Assembly (NCBI GenBank): GCA_035772735.1
Contig: JASDFA010000001.1
Coordinates: 60,155,001 to 60,219,000 of the forward strand
Source of the DNA: Datura wrightii
Lineage: Eukaryota; Streptophyta; Magnoliopsida; Solanales; Solanaceae
Reading direction: 5' to 3'
Length of the DNA stretch: 64,000 bases
Shown here: in pieces, positions 46,485-58,480 of the stretch
How positions within the stretch are numbered: the first letter of the stretch is position 1
How the letters are laid out: each line of letters begins with the position of its first letter
Notes under the pieces: generated by a model
Told to the model about the DNA's origin: nothing
The model's database searches: none
The model's input: the letters and a program-made list of their open reading frames with translations, nothing else
Position numbers and translations under genes: made by a program

Positions 46485-46510
46485 AAGAGATTGCCACCAA
46501 GCCAAATAAT
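46485..46510 (-). promoter_or_regulatory. Degraded copia primer site (possible)
   Basis: Minus strand TTATTTGGCTTGGTGGCAATC, comparable to a TTGGTATCAGAGCAATC primer region with several changes. About 130 bases before the gag ATG, a normal leader length for copia. Confidence 0.35.
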
Positions 46511-48161
46511 GAACCAAGGGATGGGGTCGTTACATGGTCCAACGGGTTGATGGTTGACCCGTCCTAAGAAAGTCCTAAATTTGGTGAAAATTTTCCTCGG
46601 GAACCAATGAGTTGAGCGACACTTGTTGTATCCTATGATGGGTTGTTGGATGGGGTTCAGAGAACTATTCCAGATAGGCTCAGGTGACCACAGGTGATGG
46701 TACGGACCATTGGAAGAACTAATGGGCCATTGTATGGGTCGTTGGTACTGTTAGGCAGATTTTTAATGTGGGTTCCTAAGGGTATTATCGTAACTTTGTA
46801 TGCTTTTAAGTCCTAAGTGAGGTCGTTTTGGATTTCCTAAGGGGATGATTAGGGGATTATACTTAGCCTAAACCTTCATTCTTTGTGAATATTGTAGATT
46901 GAAGATTCATACTCTAAAGTCTCTCAAGCTCCTAGGGTTCTTCCTCATCTCAATTCTCTTGGGTCTCAATTCTAAGCAAGGAGTCATTAAAGCCCAAGTA
47001 TGCGGGGTTATGAATGGGGGATTTCTTCAACCCTCATGCCCAATCTCAAGTTCTATTACATGATTTCAATTCCTTCAAGTCTCCAATTATGATTTTGATG
47101 AATTTCTAGGGTTAGACCCTTTTCATGCAAAATTCTATGAATCTCTTCTGAATTTGATTCTCTCATGTTTCATCTATGATTTATGATTATGATCACATGA
47201 TTTCTATGGAAAAACTCTCATGACTCTATGTCTTCAAGTTAGCATGAATTACTCAATTATGCATGAATTTCAAGTTATGTATCATGGCTGTAATTTTCAA
47301 TACTTGTATTCATGGTTAGTTCATGTATGTCAAGGAATTTATGTATTCACCATATTTTTAAACTAGTCCATGTAAAACCATGTTTTGTGATTACTATATG
47401 AGCATTATGTATGATTTTGGGATTAGTATTTAACATCAAATAAATTGAAGTTCAGCGTACCCAAGTCTCAAAACTACGTGCCGCCGTAGGATTAGGGATC
47501 TTCGCCGGTTGAGAGCGTTTCCCTTGCCCCTAGCCTAAGGAGTCCTCACCAGTTGAGAGTATCTTCTTTACACTACTAGGCTCATGAGTGATATAACGCC
47601 TTCATGGTTCTTATCCTTGGTAACATATGAACACCCACGCAACCAGATTTACAGGTCGGGCTCCATGATTCTCACTTGGAGTATGTTCTCCCATTGTTCC
47701 TCATGTTTTATCTAGTTCACGTTCAGAATTCACAATATCATGTTTATAGTATCTTGACCCGTTGATCAGTTTATGAGCTTTTACTTATGATCTCAAAAAT
47801 ATTAACTTTAATGATTTTTGCTTACAAAAACCTTGGGTCATTATACTTCAGATTATGATGAACAACTTATGTTTTATGACTATCTCATGATCATGATTTT
47901 CAGCATGCTGTCCTTACTCTCATATTTACTTATCCTACATACTCAGTACATTCAAAGTATTGACCGCATAGCTTTTATGCTATATCATCTGATGATATAG
48001 GTTTAGGTGATCAGTTGCAGCCCCGTTTATAAATTCGCCTTTGCTCTGGTCATCCTATCTTCAATTTTGGGTGAGTCCTCATCATATGAGGATATTAGTT
48101 CAACTTTATATTCTTCTTTTATGTATTTCAGTTTTTAGACTTATTCAATTTAGTTGGGGGC

Positions 48162-48166
48162 GTGTC
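48162..48166. repeat. Probable target duplication GTGTC / TTGTC
   Basis: GTGTC before the solo LTR and TTGTC at 51107-51111 after it match at four of five bases. Confidence 0.7.
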
Positions 48167-51106
48167 TGTAATGATCCGCTCGACCGTTATAGTATTCTGA
48201 CCACATAAAAATGGGTAAATTTAAATTTTTAGAAATTTGTGATAAATTCCCCGGGAGACGAAGGGTGTATAGAGAGAAATTTGAGTGCGCTTAGCCGTAA
48301 TCGGATGGACCCAAGAGGGTTTCCACCGCAGCGGGAGGATTTTGCCATAACGGTGTCCGCTGCAGCGGGAAGGGTGTTCGCTGCAACGGATGACATAGAC
48401 CAGAAATCCGCAATCCCATTCTAATTAGGACTTTGAAAATCTAGTCCTTGAGGAGGACTTATTAAAAACAGAAAATAGTCTTTTTGTGGAAAACAAGAGG
48501 ATCCAAGAGGTGGAGATTCGACCTCCATAGCTAGGTGCTCTCACAATAAAATCAAAAGAATAGTGTAGCTGCAGTCGAGGACAATCGGGATGATAGCTTG
48601 GCACCTAGGTAGGCTATGGTTTACTCGCTTTTGCATTAGACTTTGGTTAGATAAACATATACGTGCGTATGATTTATATGCTTTCGATGAGTAGGATTGT
48701 ACTTTAGCTATCTTATGGTCTATTAATCGGAATCAGTGAAAATCTAAGAACAAGCATATTAGGAGAGGGGTGACGAAATCCCATAATGAGGTAAAACCCT
48801 AGGGGATATATTTCAACCAATAAATGGGTTCATGTTCTAGGATATGCATTTAGTCAAACATTGTTGAGGAGATTAACTTTCGGGTGTTGTTGATAGAACA
48901 TTTCCGGTATAAATATGGACTTATTTTTTCTTTTGAATTGAAACCTTGGATGGATAAATCACATAGACTTTGTGTAGGAGATGCGATTAATGGATTGATT
49001 AATAAGTTATAACTATATTTTATCATGATATGAAGTGAGTGACGTAGGATAGTAATACCTTACGTAATGACTTGAATGTGCTGTGGTATCATGTTGTCTG
49101 GATTGATGATTATTATTAGCATTAATGGTGACACTGTGGTAAGTTAGTTGTTGAAGTGAGCTTGATGTGATGTTATTTTCATTATGGTGAGTATAAAGGA
49201 GCGAAACACTGAAAAAATGGAAATAGAGACCGGTCACAGTACTGCCAGCAGTACCGCTGCAACGAGACAGTTGTAATGGCAGTGATACCAACCAATGAGC
49301 AAGCCAAGTCGGAAGTCTTATAACGTGCTAAAATAACTATTATTTACTATTTTTTGGACACGAGGTTGTTTTAAATTCATGTGATTGTACTTTTTGCGGT
49401 AAATGTGTAATTCTTATCGTGTGATGATTTGTTATGTATTTGTTACATTATGATTCCCGAGATTGAGGGGAGAATTGACATCAAATGAATGTGTGACTGA
49501 TATGATGGCTAATACCAAAGGAAATTAATTGATATGATAGTGAATGATAGGCCTATGGCCGATGGTAAGGAACTTAGATGAACAGGTTAATACAATCAGA
49601 TTCTGAATAAGGATTGGACACATGAGTGGCTCATGCCCGAGGTGAGCATCCGGACGAGTAGTATGATTGAGTACACAGACAGGTATGGATAAAGGACCAT
49701 GCGGATGGGTGTACAAGTGAGTACACCAATAGATATGATGAATGTTTCATATAGTAGGGTATATAATACATGGATTTCTAGAGTCCCCTACAGGTCATGA
49801 CTGGAAGGGCAAGTATAAGACCCTTTGGCATGTGTGTATATGATGGAGGCGTGTGCCTGACATATCACTGGTGGCATGATTGTGAGATAGAGATTATGCG
49901 TGTATGGGTTGATATACATACGACTGCAAATACAGAAAGGCACTAGAAATACAAGTGTGGTACAGGATATACCGACACGAATCGAGTTGGAGGTGAGAAA
50001 CATGTGTGAAATACTGTATATGTCTATCTAGTTCAGGTATGATATTTTATGACATTTTCGCGGAAATGAAGTCACGTATGTGCATGTATTTTCATGTTGG
50101 GGAACATTGACTCCCTCATTATGTTTTTTTGATGACCTTTGTGTGTACTTGAGATTACTTAATCTGTATTTGTGATTACTTGTCATGTTTAAATTGATCT
50201 TGTGGGCTACAAAAGATAGCATGATGGGTTTTAACAAAAGATAGTGCATTATTGTGAGATAGCGAGTAGACTTTAGTATTTGATGTACGTCACTAAGAAG
50301 GGTTGTAAGATCCTAGAGATAATTAAATAGGTTAATAAATGAAAGAAATGTACTTGGTTAATCCTAGTGAAGTGGTCAGAGAGATAGTGGTGCTACAGAA
50401 TTTTACAGCAGGAATAAACAGAACTGGGTTAGGGAAAAAGTGGGTACTGACTGTTGAGTATATCACTGCAGCGGGAAAATAGCCACAGTAGCGGGACCGC
50501 TGCGGCGATTTGAGTGCTTGCTGCAACGGAAATGAAGATAGATGGGTTGAAGGACTTTAATAATGAATAGGTTTATGAAAGCATTTGAGTAAACTTTGAT
50601 GCGATTTAAGAACATGAAAGTAGCAGTTACACCTAGTGTGATGTTTGGGAGTGAGATAATCATCAAATTTATCGACATTGATTGTATATTGATCATTATG
50701 TTGTGTTTATTAACCCTAGTCGACCGATGATTCCTACCAGTACATGTGCTATACTGATACTACCTTGCAACATCTTTTTGGTGTAGGTTATGGAAGGTTG
50801 AAGTTCCTTGATTGGCGTGGAGTACTCAACACCAACTTTAGTGTTCTTCTTTCCAGATGAAGCTGGGTCATTTTGTTTTGTCAACTATTCAAATAGAGCT
50901 CTTGTACTTGTCTAGACTAGATCTTAGGAGAGCCATGTTAGAGAAATCCTATAATGTTATTTTGTTTGAGATTTTAGCAATTAGTGAGAAGCAATGGAAA
51001 TGTTTGAAATTATTTTCTTGTATACTAATAGTAATATTGTAGGGGTTCTCCTATCGAGTAGAGTCTATATAGGTGCCCACACGACCTGTCCTTTTGGGCC
51101 GTGACA
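48167..51106 (+). repeat. Solo LTR (about 2.9 kb) inserted in another LTR
   Basis: Starts TGTAATGATCC, ends GGGCCGTGACA, with near-identical 5-bp flanks. No internal region or second LTR is present, so it is the product of LTR-LTR recombination. Contains GC-rich words CCGCTGCAGCGG (48357-48368, a perfect 12-bp palindrome) and variants at about 48322, 48375, 49250, 50465, 50490 and 50515. The frames inside are short and meaningless. Confidence 0.82.
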
Positions 51107-51335
51107 TTGTCCCAACAGCTCATCTCATGACTAGAGACTTTTCAAACTTGATGTTAAGATATTCAACGATGTTGACTTGTAGTACCTCTCTTAGATTTCC
51201 ACTCATGTTGTGATTTATGCTATTTTATGTTTAGCGTGTGTTTATGCTCATGTTATGCATGTACCATGGGTTATCTTGGAGCCATTCGTGCTTCTAGGTA
51301 TCACATTCGAAATCTATGTTTGGGTCATAACAAAC

Positions 51336-51350
51336 TTGGTACCAAAGCAT
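51336..51350 (+). promoter_or_regulatory. Primer binding site (initiator tRNA-Met type)
   Basis: TTGGTACCAAAGCAT, a mutated TTGGTATCAGAGCAC, four bases after the LTR end, followed by TAGGTTTAGG as in many Del/Tekay elements. Confidence 0.75.
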
Positions 51351-51539
51351 TAGGTTTAGGTGTGTGCTAGGCATTCCGAAAGCCACATTAAGTAGAGTCC
51401 TTTTCATGAGTTTGAAGTGCGCCACACTTATGAAGAAGAGGCTATGAGATGATTTAGGAAACTTCCTTCTTTCATTTTCTATATCGTGAGATTCAACTTT
51501 ATCTATTCTTCTAACTCATGCTATATGTGTTTGCAGAAA

Positions 51540-52662
51540 ATGCCTCCCCGAAGAGCCAATGGAATGAGAATAGAAACGACAATAGCAACAGAAATGGGAA
51601 AAAGCCAGCCCCACTAGCTCCGACGGAGCTTTTGAATGAGAAGGTAACTCATGCTGAGTTTAGGGTTGCTTTTCACATGTTGGCACCATCTATGATGGCC
51701 CAGATCAACTAGTAGGTGATTGCACCCATGAACCTCAATGGGAGTGCTGCAGAGGCTAGAGTGTGAGACTTTACTAGGATAAACCCACCAGAGTTTCATG
51801 GTTTGAAGGTGGACAGAATCCATAGGAATTCATTGATGAGATCCAAAAGATTACCCAGATTATGGGGGTTTCAGGAAAGGAGAGTGGAAATTTGGCCTCC
51901 TATCAATTGAAGGGGGTAGCTCACATTTGGTTTCCATAGTAAAAGGCAGGTCGTAGGGCAGGTGCAGTTCCTATTGACTGGAATGAGTTCGTGACAACCT
52001 TCTTGGACAGGTTCTTTCCCCAAAAGATGAGGGAAGCCAAGGTTGCTGAGTTTATCAATCTAAAGTAGAGAAGTATGATAGTCCAGGTGTATGCCTTGAA
52101 GTTCACGCAGCTATCAAAATACACTTCAAAGATGGTTGCCCTTCGAAGTTCATGCAACTATCGAAATACGCTTCAGAGATGGTTGCTTAGCCAAGGGCTC
52201 AAATGAGCAAGTTTGTGTCAAAAGTCTCAAATTTAGTGGTCAAGGAGTGTAGGATCGCTATGCTCATTAGTGATATGGATATCTCTCGACTGATGATTCA
52301 TGCCCAAGAGATGTTGAAGGAGAAGGAGGGAGATCAAGAGGGATAGGATAGGGAACTTTGAGTTTTCACAACAGAGGTCAGGTGGTGGATATCGTTCATA
52401 GTTACATCAGAGGTCATCAACCCCAGCTCCATCGTTAGCTAGTGTTTCATCTAGGCCCAAAGGTGATCAGAGAGGTAGAGCATTAGGCTCTAGAGATTAG
52501 TGGAACATGTCAGGGGAACGCACATTCCTGGCTTGCAAGAAGTATGGTAGGAACCACCCTGGAGAGTGTTTAGTTGGTTCAGATGCTTGCTTCGGGTGTG
52601 GGAAGCCCAAAAACAGACTCAGAGATTGTCCTTTAGCTAGTCAGGGTGATGGTAGAAGCCAT
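51540..52662 (+). pseudogene. gypsy gag (Del/Tekay type) with zinc knuckle
   Basis: ATG at 51540 opens MPPRRANGM, the customary start of Del/Tekay gag. A frameshift near 51600 leads to TELLNEKVTHAEFRVAFHML. Then, with stops between, come INPPEFHG, WNEFVTTFLDRFFPQKMREAKVAEF and, from about 52535, CKKYGRNHPGECLVGSDACFGCGKPKNRLRDCP. In this last stretch the zinc knuckle histidine of CxxCGxxGHxxxxC is replaced by asparagine. A duplication of about 55 bases near 52095-52185 (TGAAGTTCACGCAGCTATC / CGAAGTTCATGCAACTATC) adds further damage. gag ends abruptly at 52662, where the Athila-like LTR begins; the rest of this element is not in the window. Confidence 0.83.
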
Positions 52663-54303
52663 TGATGTGTTGTGGGTTTACAATACTTTCGACTCTTAAA
52701 ATTGAGGAAATAAGCATGGACTTGGGAGTGTTTATATTTATATGATGCATTTTTACTTTGTTTTCAGGAAAGATAGATATTGGAGTTGAAATGTGCAAAA
52801 GAAGGACAAAATGCAGAAAAGGGCTAAGTATGAACCTTAGTATGAGTCGTACCATCTTGGTACGAGCCATACTGAGAGTTGTGGAAAAATTCAGAATATT
52901 TGTTTGAGGCAAAGGCAAAGTAAGACTTATGGTACGAGCCGTACCACAACAGTTGTAGAAAAGTTCAGAAGATGCTCCACAAGACAAGTCTTTAGGTATG
53001 GTAGTAACCATGGATTGTGATATCTAGATAAGACCCGTACCAAGGAGCCGTGGTAAACTTCTGAAGAATTGAAGAATGGTAGATCTCAATGTACGATGGA
53101 AAGTCACAAGTCATAGGACGCAGTTATGAGTCATACCAAGCCACCCGTGAAAATATTCAGAGGATGCCAGAACTCTCCGGATCAAACCACGATAAGACAG
53201 TATGAAGGTTCATGGAACGAGTCATACTAGCTTCCAACACTTAGCCAAAATGCAGAAGTTGCCAAGCATTGTACGAGTAAAGGTACAAACCGTATAATCC
53301 AGTTACGGGTCGTAAGTGAAGCCGGCGACAGTTTAATAGTTTTCCCGTTTTACTTAGGAAAGGGTTCTAAAAATTTGTATAAATAATTTTTAGGTTATTT
53401 TTTGGTAAAAAGAAGTTAGAGAGAATCAGATTTGGAGAAAAATAATTGTTGTTTATTTTCTATTCAAGTTTTGGGGAGACTCTCTTGAATTGATTTTCTT
53501 ATTGTTCTTGAACTGTTCTTTCTTAATTCTTGCAATAACCAAGTGGGTTTTCTTCCAATCATCTTTGTAAGTTCTAATATGTGTTTGTCTATGAATTCTT
53601 ATAATTCTCTTACAACCATGAGAAGCTAAAACCTCCATAACTAGGGTTGTGGGAACCATGGTGAATTAACAAACTAGGATTGCACAAAGTGATTCTAAAT
53701 CAATGCTAAATGCTTGTATTGTAATCTCTTCATCTTTAATATTTCTTAGCGGAGCACAACGTTAGGACTTGCCCGAATTCTTTACTTGCTTGAATCTAGA
53801 GAAGTAGAGATTAGGAAAAGAGAATTACAATAAAGCCTTGATCTTTATGGATCATTGTATGACTTGAGCTGTGGTCGCAGGATATTTAATTTGGAACAAA
53901 TTGATAACAGTTGAATTGAAATTGCTCATGAGACCTAATCCAGTGATTGAGTATAGTCATCCAATAGGGACAAACCAGTCGTTTGGATGAACCCTAGTTA
54001 TCAGTTCTACAAATAAGCATTGGGATAGATCACAAGTGTAAAACCCAAAGTAGTTATGAATCCATGGGGAACACTTACCTAGTTATTCGTATAAACTTGA
54101 TAAACAACAATCAATTCTCAGCATTGTTACATATTTTCTTTTACAAAACCCCCTCTTGGAGATAACAAACTTTAAAGCATAAATATGAGCGTTATTCTAT
54201 ATCTTGACCTTATTCCCTATGGGATCGACCCCAACCTTTATTGTGTTATATATTAACAACATCTGCGTCATACTTTTACAGGAGTGAGATTTGAGTGTTA
54301 TCA
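52663..54303 (+). repeat. 5' LTR of a + strand Athila-like element
   Basis: Starts TGATGTGTTGTGGG and ends GTGTTATCA before a primer site. It is the reverse-complement relative of the LTRs at 15998-17818 and 19704-21500, including the TACGAGTCGTACC-type cluster (52835-53310). No partner LTR lies in the window. Confidence 0.85.
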
Positions 54304-54325
54304 AAAGTGGCGTCATTGCTGGGGA
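54304..54325 (+). promoter_or_regulatory. Primer binding site (Athila/Tat type)
   Basis: AAAAGTGGCGTCATTGCTGG, followed by GGA, directly after the LTR. It matches the site at 19681-19703. Confidence 0.8.
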
Positions 54326-55256
54326 ATACAACTTAGGATTAGAGTAATTGTTGTGTTTAACTTTTAGTTGTTATTTTCTCGTTTACATTTTTCTTTTGGT
54401 TTGTGATTCATTCAGGCTACAACAAGGAAGCCTCATCTCAAGAACCACCTTTGTGAACACCCAGATGGAAGATAAGAGGCTGTTAGTGTCCCTGGGAGAG
54501 TTGATGAGTATTGATACACTAGCAGCCATCTTGATGAATTATGAAGGAGATGAAGTATCGGGGTACACGGAGTTGGTAAATACCCTAGAGGGAATGGGGT
54601 TGTATAACTTCAGGATAAAGAAGTTAGACCTTAACTTAAAGAATCGTGCAACTCCTCCAGCAAAACCATCAGTTGAGGTACCACCAATTCTGGAACTTAA
54701 GGCATTACCTCCACATTTAAAATATGCATTCTTGGGAGAGAACAACACCTTGCTAGGAATTATTGCAGCAAACCTGGCAAACTAGCAAGTGAAGGACCTG
54801 GTTGCAGTATTAAAAAAGAATAAAGAGGCAATCGGATAGACCATTGTAGATATCATCAGGATTCCTCCAGGCATATGCACCCATAAAATCCAGCTTGAGC
54901 CAAATTATGTACCAAGTATAGAGCATCAGCATGACTGAACTCACCTATGCAAGATGTGGTGAAGAAAGAGATTATCAAGTGGCTAGACGCTGGTGTAGTT
55001 TATCCTATTACAGATAGCAACTGGATGAGTCCAGTAGAGTGTGTGCCAATGAAAGGTGGGATCACAGTGGTACTAAACAAGAAAAATGAACTTATATCAA
55101 CGAGACCGATCACCGGTTCATGTGTGTGCATGGATTACCGAAAACTCAACTGCTAGACCCAGAAGGACCATTTTCCAATGCCATTCATGGATCAGATGCT
55201 TGACAAACTGGTAGGTAGAGGCTGGTACTACTTTCTAGATGGTTTTTGGGGTACAA
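54326..55256 (+). pseudogene. Athila-like pol fragment (pre-RT and RT fingers)
   Basis: About 110 bases after the primer site the frame enters the segment just before RT: VSLGELMSIDTLAAILMNYEG, ELKALPPHLKYAFLGENNTL, both typical of Athila-like polyproteins. A stop falls at about 54785. RT follows in broken frames: VVKKEIIKWLDAGVVYP, VCMDYRKLN, then a DHFPMPFMDQMLDKL stretch and YYFLDG. gag and protease, expected between primer site and this point, are absent, so two or three kilobases were deleted. The sequence stops in the GY-N motif of the RT palm at 55256, where the next element is inserted. Confidence 0.82.
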
Positions 55257-56855
55257 TGTCATGACCCAAACATAGGTCTGGATCGAGACACGGAATAAAG
55301 AAGCCTGAGAGGCTCCAAGTTGACCCATGGCATGAACATGAAATCTAAGCTCAACATAATAAATGCGGAATTCTAACATATAACATAGCAGAAGTCTGAA
55401 AATCTCCTAATATATGAACATCAGAATACATAAGACAAGTTTGAAGCTGAAAACATACTATGTCTGATAAGCCTCTACTACTGACAAGTTGATGAGACAA
55501 GACCTCAACTAACTCACTAAATTCTGAAACTAAAAATACTAAAAATACAACTGAAAAGAAGGGCCCTCGAAAGATGAGGACTCACCAATTCTGGAAGGAA
55601 AGTGCTAACACTGAGGATCTAGCGAAAGGCGGGACTGAGCTTGAATATCTGAGCCTGTATCATGAAAGATACAACATAGAGTATGCGGTTAGTACGTGGA
55701 ATGTACCGAGTATGTAAGGTAAGTAAAATCGCTAAGTAAGTAAAACCAGAGATCATATATATCATAAACATTTTATAATAAGAGTCTGAGAGTAGGGCTT
55801 GCATGCTGTTATCTGAAAACATGATTTGAACATAATTGAATATCATAATCAAATCGAATGGCCCAAAGATGTAAACTGATAATCATAAGTAAAACTGATC
55901 ATTGGGTCAAACCTGTTGAAACCATAATATCAGGACTGATGAACATGTATAACTGAAATCATGAGGAATAATGGGAGACTCATCTTATAACTTACATTAC
56001 CACGATAGAGCGTACGTGGTCCCAACTATTACACTCAAGTAGGTAGAGCTATCCATAGCTTTTCTAGGCTAAGGACGCTACCATGATATCGATAACAAGC
56101 TAAGGCCCCTTGGGTGCAGGGGAATCTCACAAGGGAGGTCCCAAATAATCTGAATATACCTACATTGACACGTAGTTCTAAGACATAGGATTGACTGACC
56201 CTTAGCCTACTCGGTGCTAGACATTACTCCCAAAAACTTGCATATGCTCTCCATCGTTTTTCAATGAAGCAGACCATCATCTAGTGATGAAGATGAATCA
56301 TAATCATACATGCATAATCTGAAATCAGAACATGAGGAGCCTTGGGCTCAAACCATACCACAAGCTGAAAATAGTGGGAGTCTAGACTCCAAAATCCATG
56401 TGGTAAGATAATACATGAAGTTTACATAAATCATGAAACTACTTGATCATATGGGCTTGCCCAATACTTAAACATGCTTGACATAGACTTGATCATTCGA
56501 CAACATGAACATGGACATGGGTAAATTCGAAATCATACTTTCATCATATACATCTCATCATGCTTGAATATACATATCATAATCTCAACTTTCATGAAAT
56601 TCCATGGGTGGGCATCATAATTTGTAAAAACTAAAAAGTATAATTTGTAATTGAAAACATTGTAAAATATGACCATGAATCGTAATTCAACATTTGAAAC
56701 ATGAAACCAAGTCCACCCTCCTCCCCACGAGTAACTTAACGACTCGTGGTGTACCTCATGGGTCACTGGTGACTCGTCCTGTGACCTGGTGCAGAAAATT
56801 CTATTTTCTCCGTTTCAATCCTTGGGTCTGATCTTAGTAATTTTAGGGTATTATA
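55257..56855 (-). repeat. 3' LTR of the 55257-60829 element
   Basis: TGTCATGACCC at the left, ATTATA at the right next to the polypurine tract. Related to, but clearly diverged from, the LTR at 60830-62716, so the two are not a pair. Carries CCACGAGT/ACTCGTGG (56725-56749), an 8-bp inverted pair. Confidence 0.8.
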
Positions 56856-56868
56856 ATATCTTCCCCTT
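56856..56868 (-). promoter_or_regulatory. Polypurine tract
   Basis: Minus strand AAGGGGAAGATAT between the LTR and the internal region. Confidence 0.7.
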
Positions 56869-57112
56869 GGGAACATTCATCCTTGAATATGGGTAAACAT
56901 ACAGAAAAGCTGAGAAATGCAACTGCCATATCAATTTCTAAACATTTAAAAGTGAAAACTAACAGAGTGATTGACTCCGGACTGAACTACATGACTGAAC
57001 TGAATTCATGAATCATACATACATACATTGACATGAAAGAAATTGGGGCATATGATCTGAACATGAAACTGAATAAAGTACTAGGGAGGAAACTGATACC
57101 TCAAGCTAAAAC

Positions 57113-57580
57113 CTAGCTGGAAGGGAATGGATGTAGGTATTTAGGCATCCTATCTACTTCGGCTTCCCACGTAGCCCCCTCAACATGCTGGTTCCTCCAC
57201 AAAACCTTGACTATGGATATTTCTTTGTTTCTTAGCTTCCGAACCAAACGATCAAGTATTTCTGCTGGAACCTCCTCATATCTAAGGCTATCCTTCACAC
57301 CTATGCTCTCCACCGGAACAACTAGTGCCGGGTCACCCAAGCACTTCTGTAGGAGAGATACATGGAAAACTAGATAAACTGAAGCTAATTCTGAGGGCAA
57401 CTCCAACTCATAGGACACCTTGAAAACACATCTCACAATCCGGTATGGGCCGACACAAAAGGGACTGAGCTTCCCTTTCTTTATGAGCCTCATCATTCCC
57501 TTCATGGGAGATACCTTCAGAAATACCCAGTCATCAACTTCAAGCTCTAGTTATCTCCTCCTCACATCCGCGTAGGACTT
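57113..57580 (-). pseudogene. Integrase C-terminus and chromodomain-like tail
   Basis: The frame 57505-57113 starts in MKGMMRLIKKGKLSPFCVGPYRIVRCVFKVSYELELP and continues with VFHVSLLQKCLGDPALVVPV, YEEVPAEILDRLVRKLRNKEISIVKVLWRNQHVEGATWEAE to a stop. This is the GPY/F module plus the chromodomain-like tail of Del/Tekay integrases. It is nearly intact over 130 codons, unlike its counterpart at 3290-3740, so this element is younger or less decayed. The frame joins the core upstream only through a stop near 57550. Confidence 0.85.
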
Positions 57581-58480
57581 TTGATGATTTGAGCTGTTTT
57601 CAACCTTTCCCTTATGAACTGAACCAAATTTGGACCTATCAATGTTGCTTCACCAACTTCGAACCAACAATAGGCTGTCTACATCTCTACCAGTAGAGAG
57701 CCTCAAATGGAGCCATCTGAATGCTGGAATGGTAGCTCTTGTTATATGCAAACTCAATGAGAAGCAAATGATCATCCCGACTACCCTTGAAATCTATCAC
57801 ACATGCTTTCAACATATCTTCAAGAGTCTGAATGGTCTGCTCTGCCTGACCATCCATTTGCGGGTGAAATGTTGTGCTAAGCTTGACCCGAGTACCAAGT
57901 CCTTTCTGATATGTTCTCCTAAACTGGGAGGTAAACTGAGTTCCTCTCTGTGATATAATGGACAAGGGAACTCCATGCAATCAAACTAACTTTTGAATGT
58001 ATAACTTAGCATAATCCACCGCTGAATCGGTAGTTTTGACCGAAAATGAGCTGCTTTAGTCAACCTGTCCACGACCACCTAAATAGAGTCATATTGTTGA
58101 AGAGTACGAGGCAACCCTGTAATGAAGTCCATATTGATTTCCTCCCACTTTAAAGTAGGGATACTAATGTCCTGAAGCACACCCCCAGGTCCTTGATGCT
58201 CAACTTTCACCTATTGACAATTCGAACACTCAGCCACAAACTCTGCTATGTCCTTCTTCATGCCATTCCACTAATAGTCTTCCCGTAGGTCACGATACAC
58301 CTTGGTTAGAACCATGAGCCTCATGCGACATCCGCTCCCTTAGGTCATCAACACCCGATACACACAAATGACCTTGATATCGTAGCACATCATCTCCCCC
58401 TTGGGAGAAGATCTCCACTTTTTGATTCTGAACGGCTTCCTTCAACTTTACCAAAATAGCATCCTCATCTTGTCTAGCTT
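57581..58480 (-). pseudogene. Integrase zinc-binding domain and core
   Basis: The frame 57980-57687 reads HGVPLSIISQRGTQFTSQF and TTFHPQMDGQAEQTIQTLEDML, then FAYNKSYHSSIQMAPFEALYW. The second catalytic aspartate of SIISDRG is replaced by glutamine (near 57948-57950), while the glutamate of DGQAE (57840-57842) is kept. The first catalytic aspartate lies in the stretch 58040-58140, in another frame. The HHCC domain is in 58200-58400 with stops. Loss of the aspartate would abolish strand transfer. Confidence 0.82.

Larger units (their letters stand above)
41300..46510 (-). mobile_element. Ty1/copia retrotransposon, decayed
   Basis: Minus-strand gag, protease/pre-integrase, integrase, RT and RNase H occur in the copia order (integrase before RT). 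A 3' LTR and polypurine tract lie at the left end and a degraded primer region near 46485-46510. The frames carry many stops. No matching 5' LTR was found to the right: the sequence after 46512 belongs to a gypsy LTR, so the 5' end was lost or displaced by that element. Confidence 0.85.
46512..51332 (+). repeat. 5' LTR of a + strand gypsy element, split by a solo LTR
   Basis: Two parts, 46512-48166 and 51107-51332, join at GGGGGCGTGTC/CCAACAGCTC to give a continuous LTR. The right end GGGTCATAACA is followed by a primer binding site, so it is a 5' LTR on the + strand. The left limit is uncertain (46434 or 46512). A short inverted word pair ACGGGT/ACCCGT (46542-46562) lies near its start. Confidence 0.75.

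Noticed and set aside
46434..46511. TGACACCCCAAAAG as start of the gypsy LTR
   Set aside because: It could equally be the leader of the copia element. The primer-like word at 46485-46510 and the distance to the gag start favour copia, so the boundary is left uncertain.
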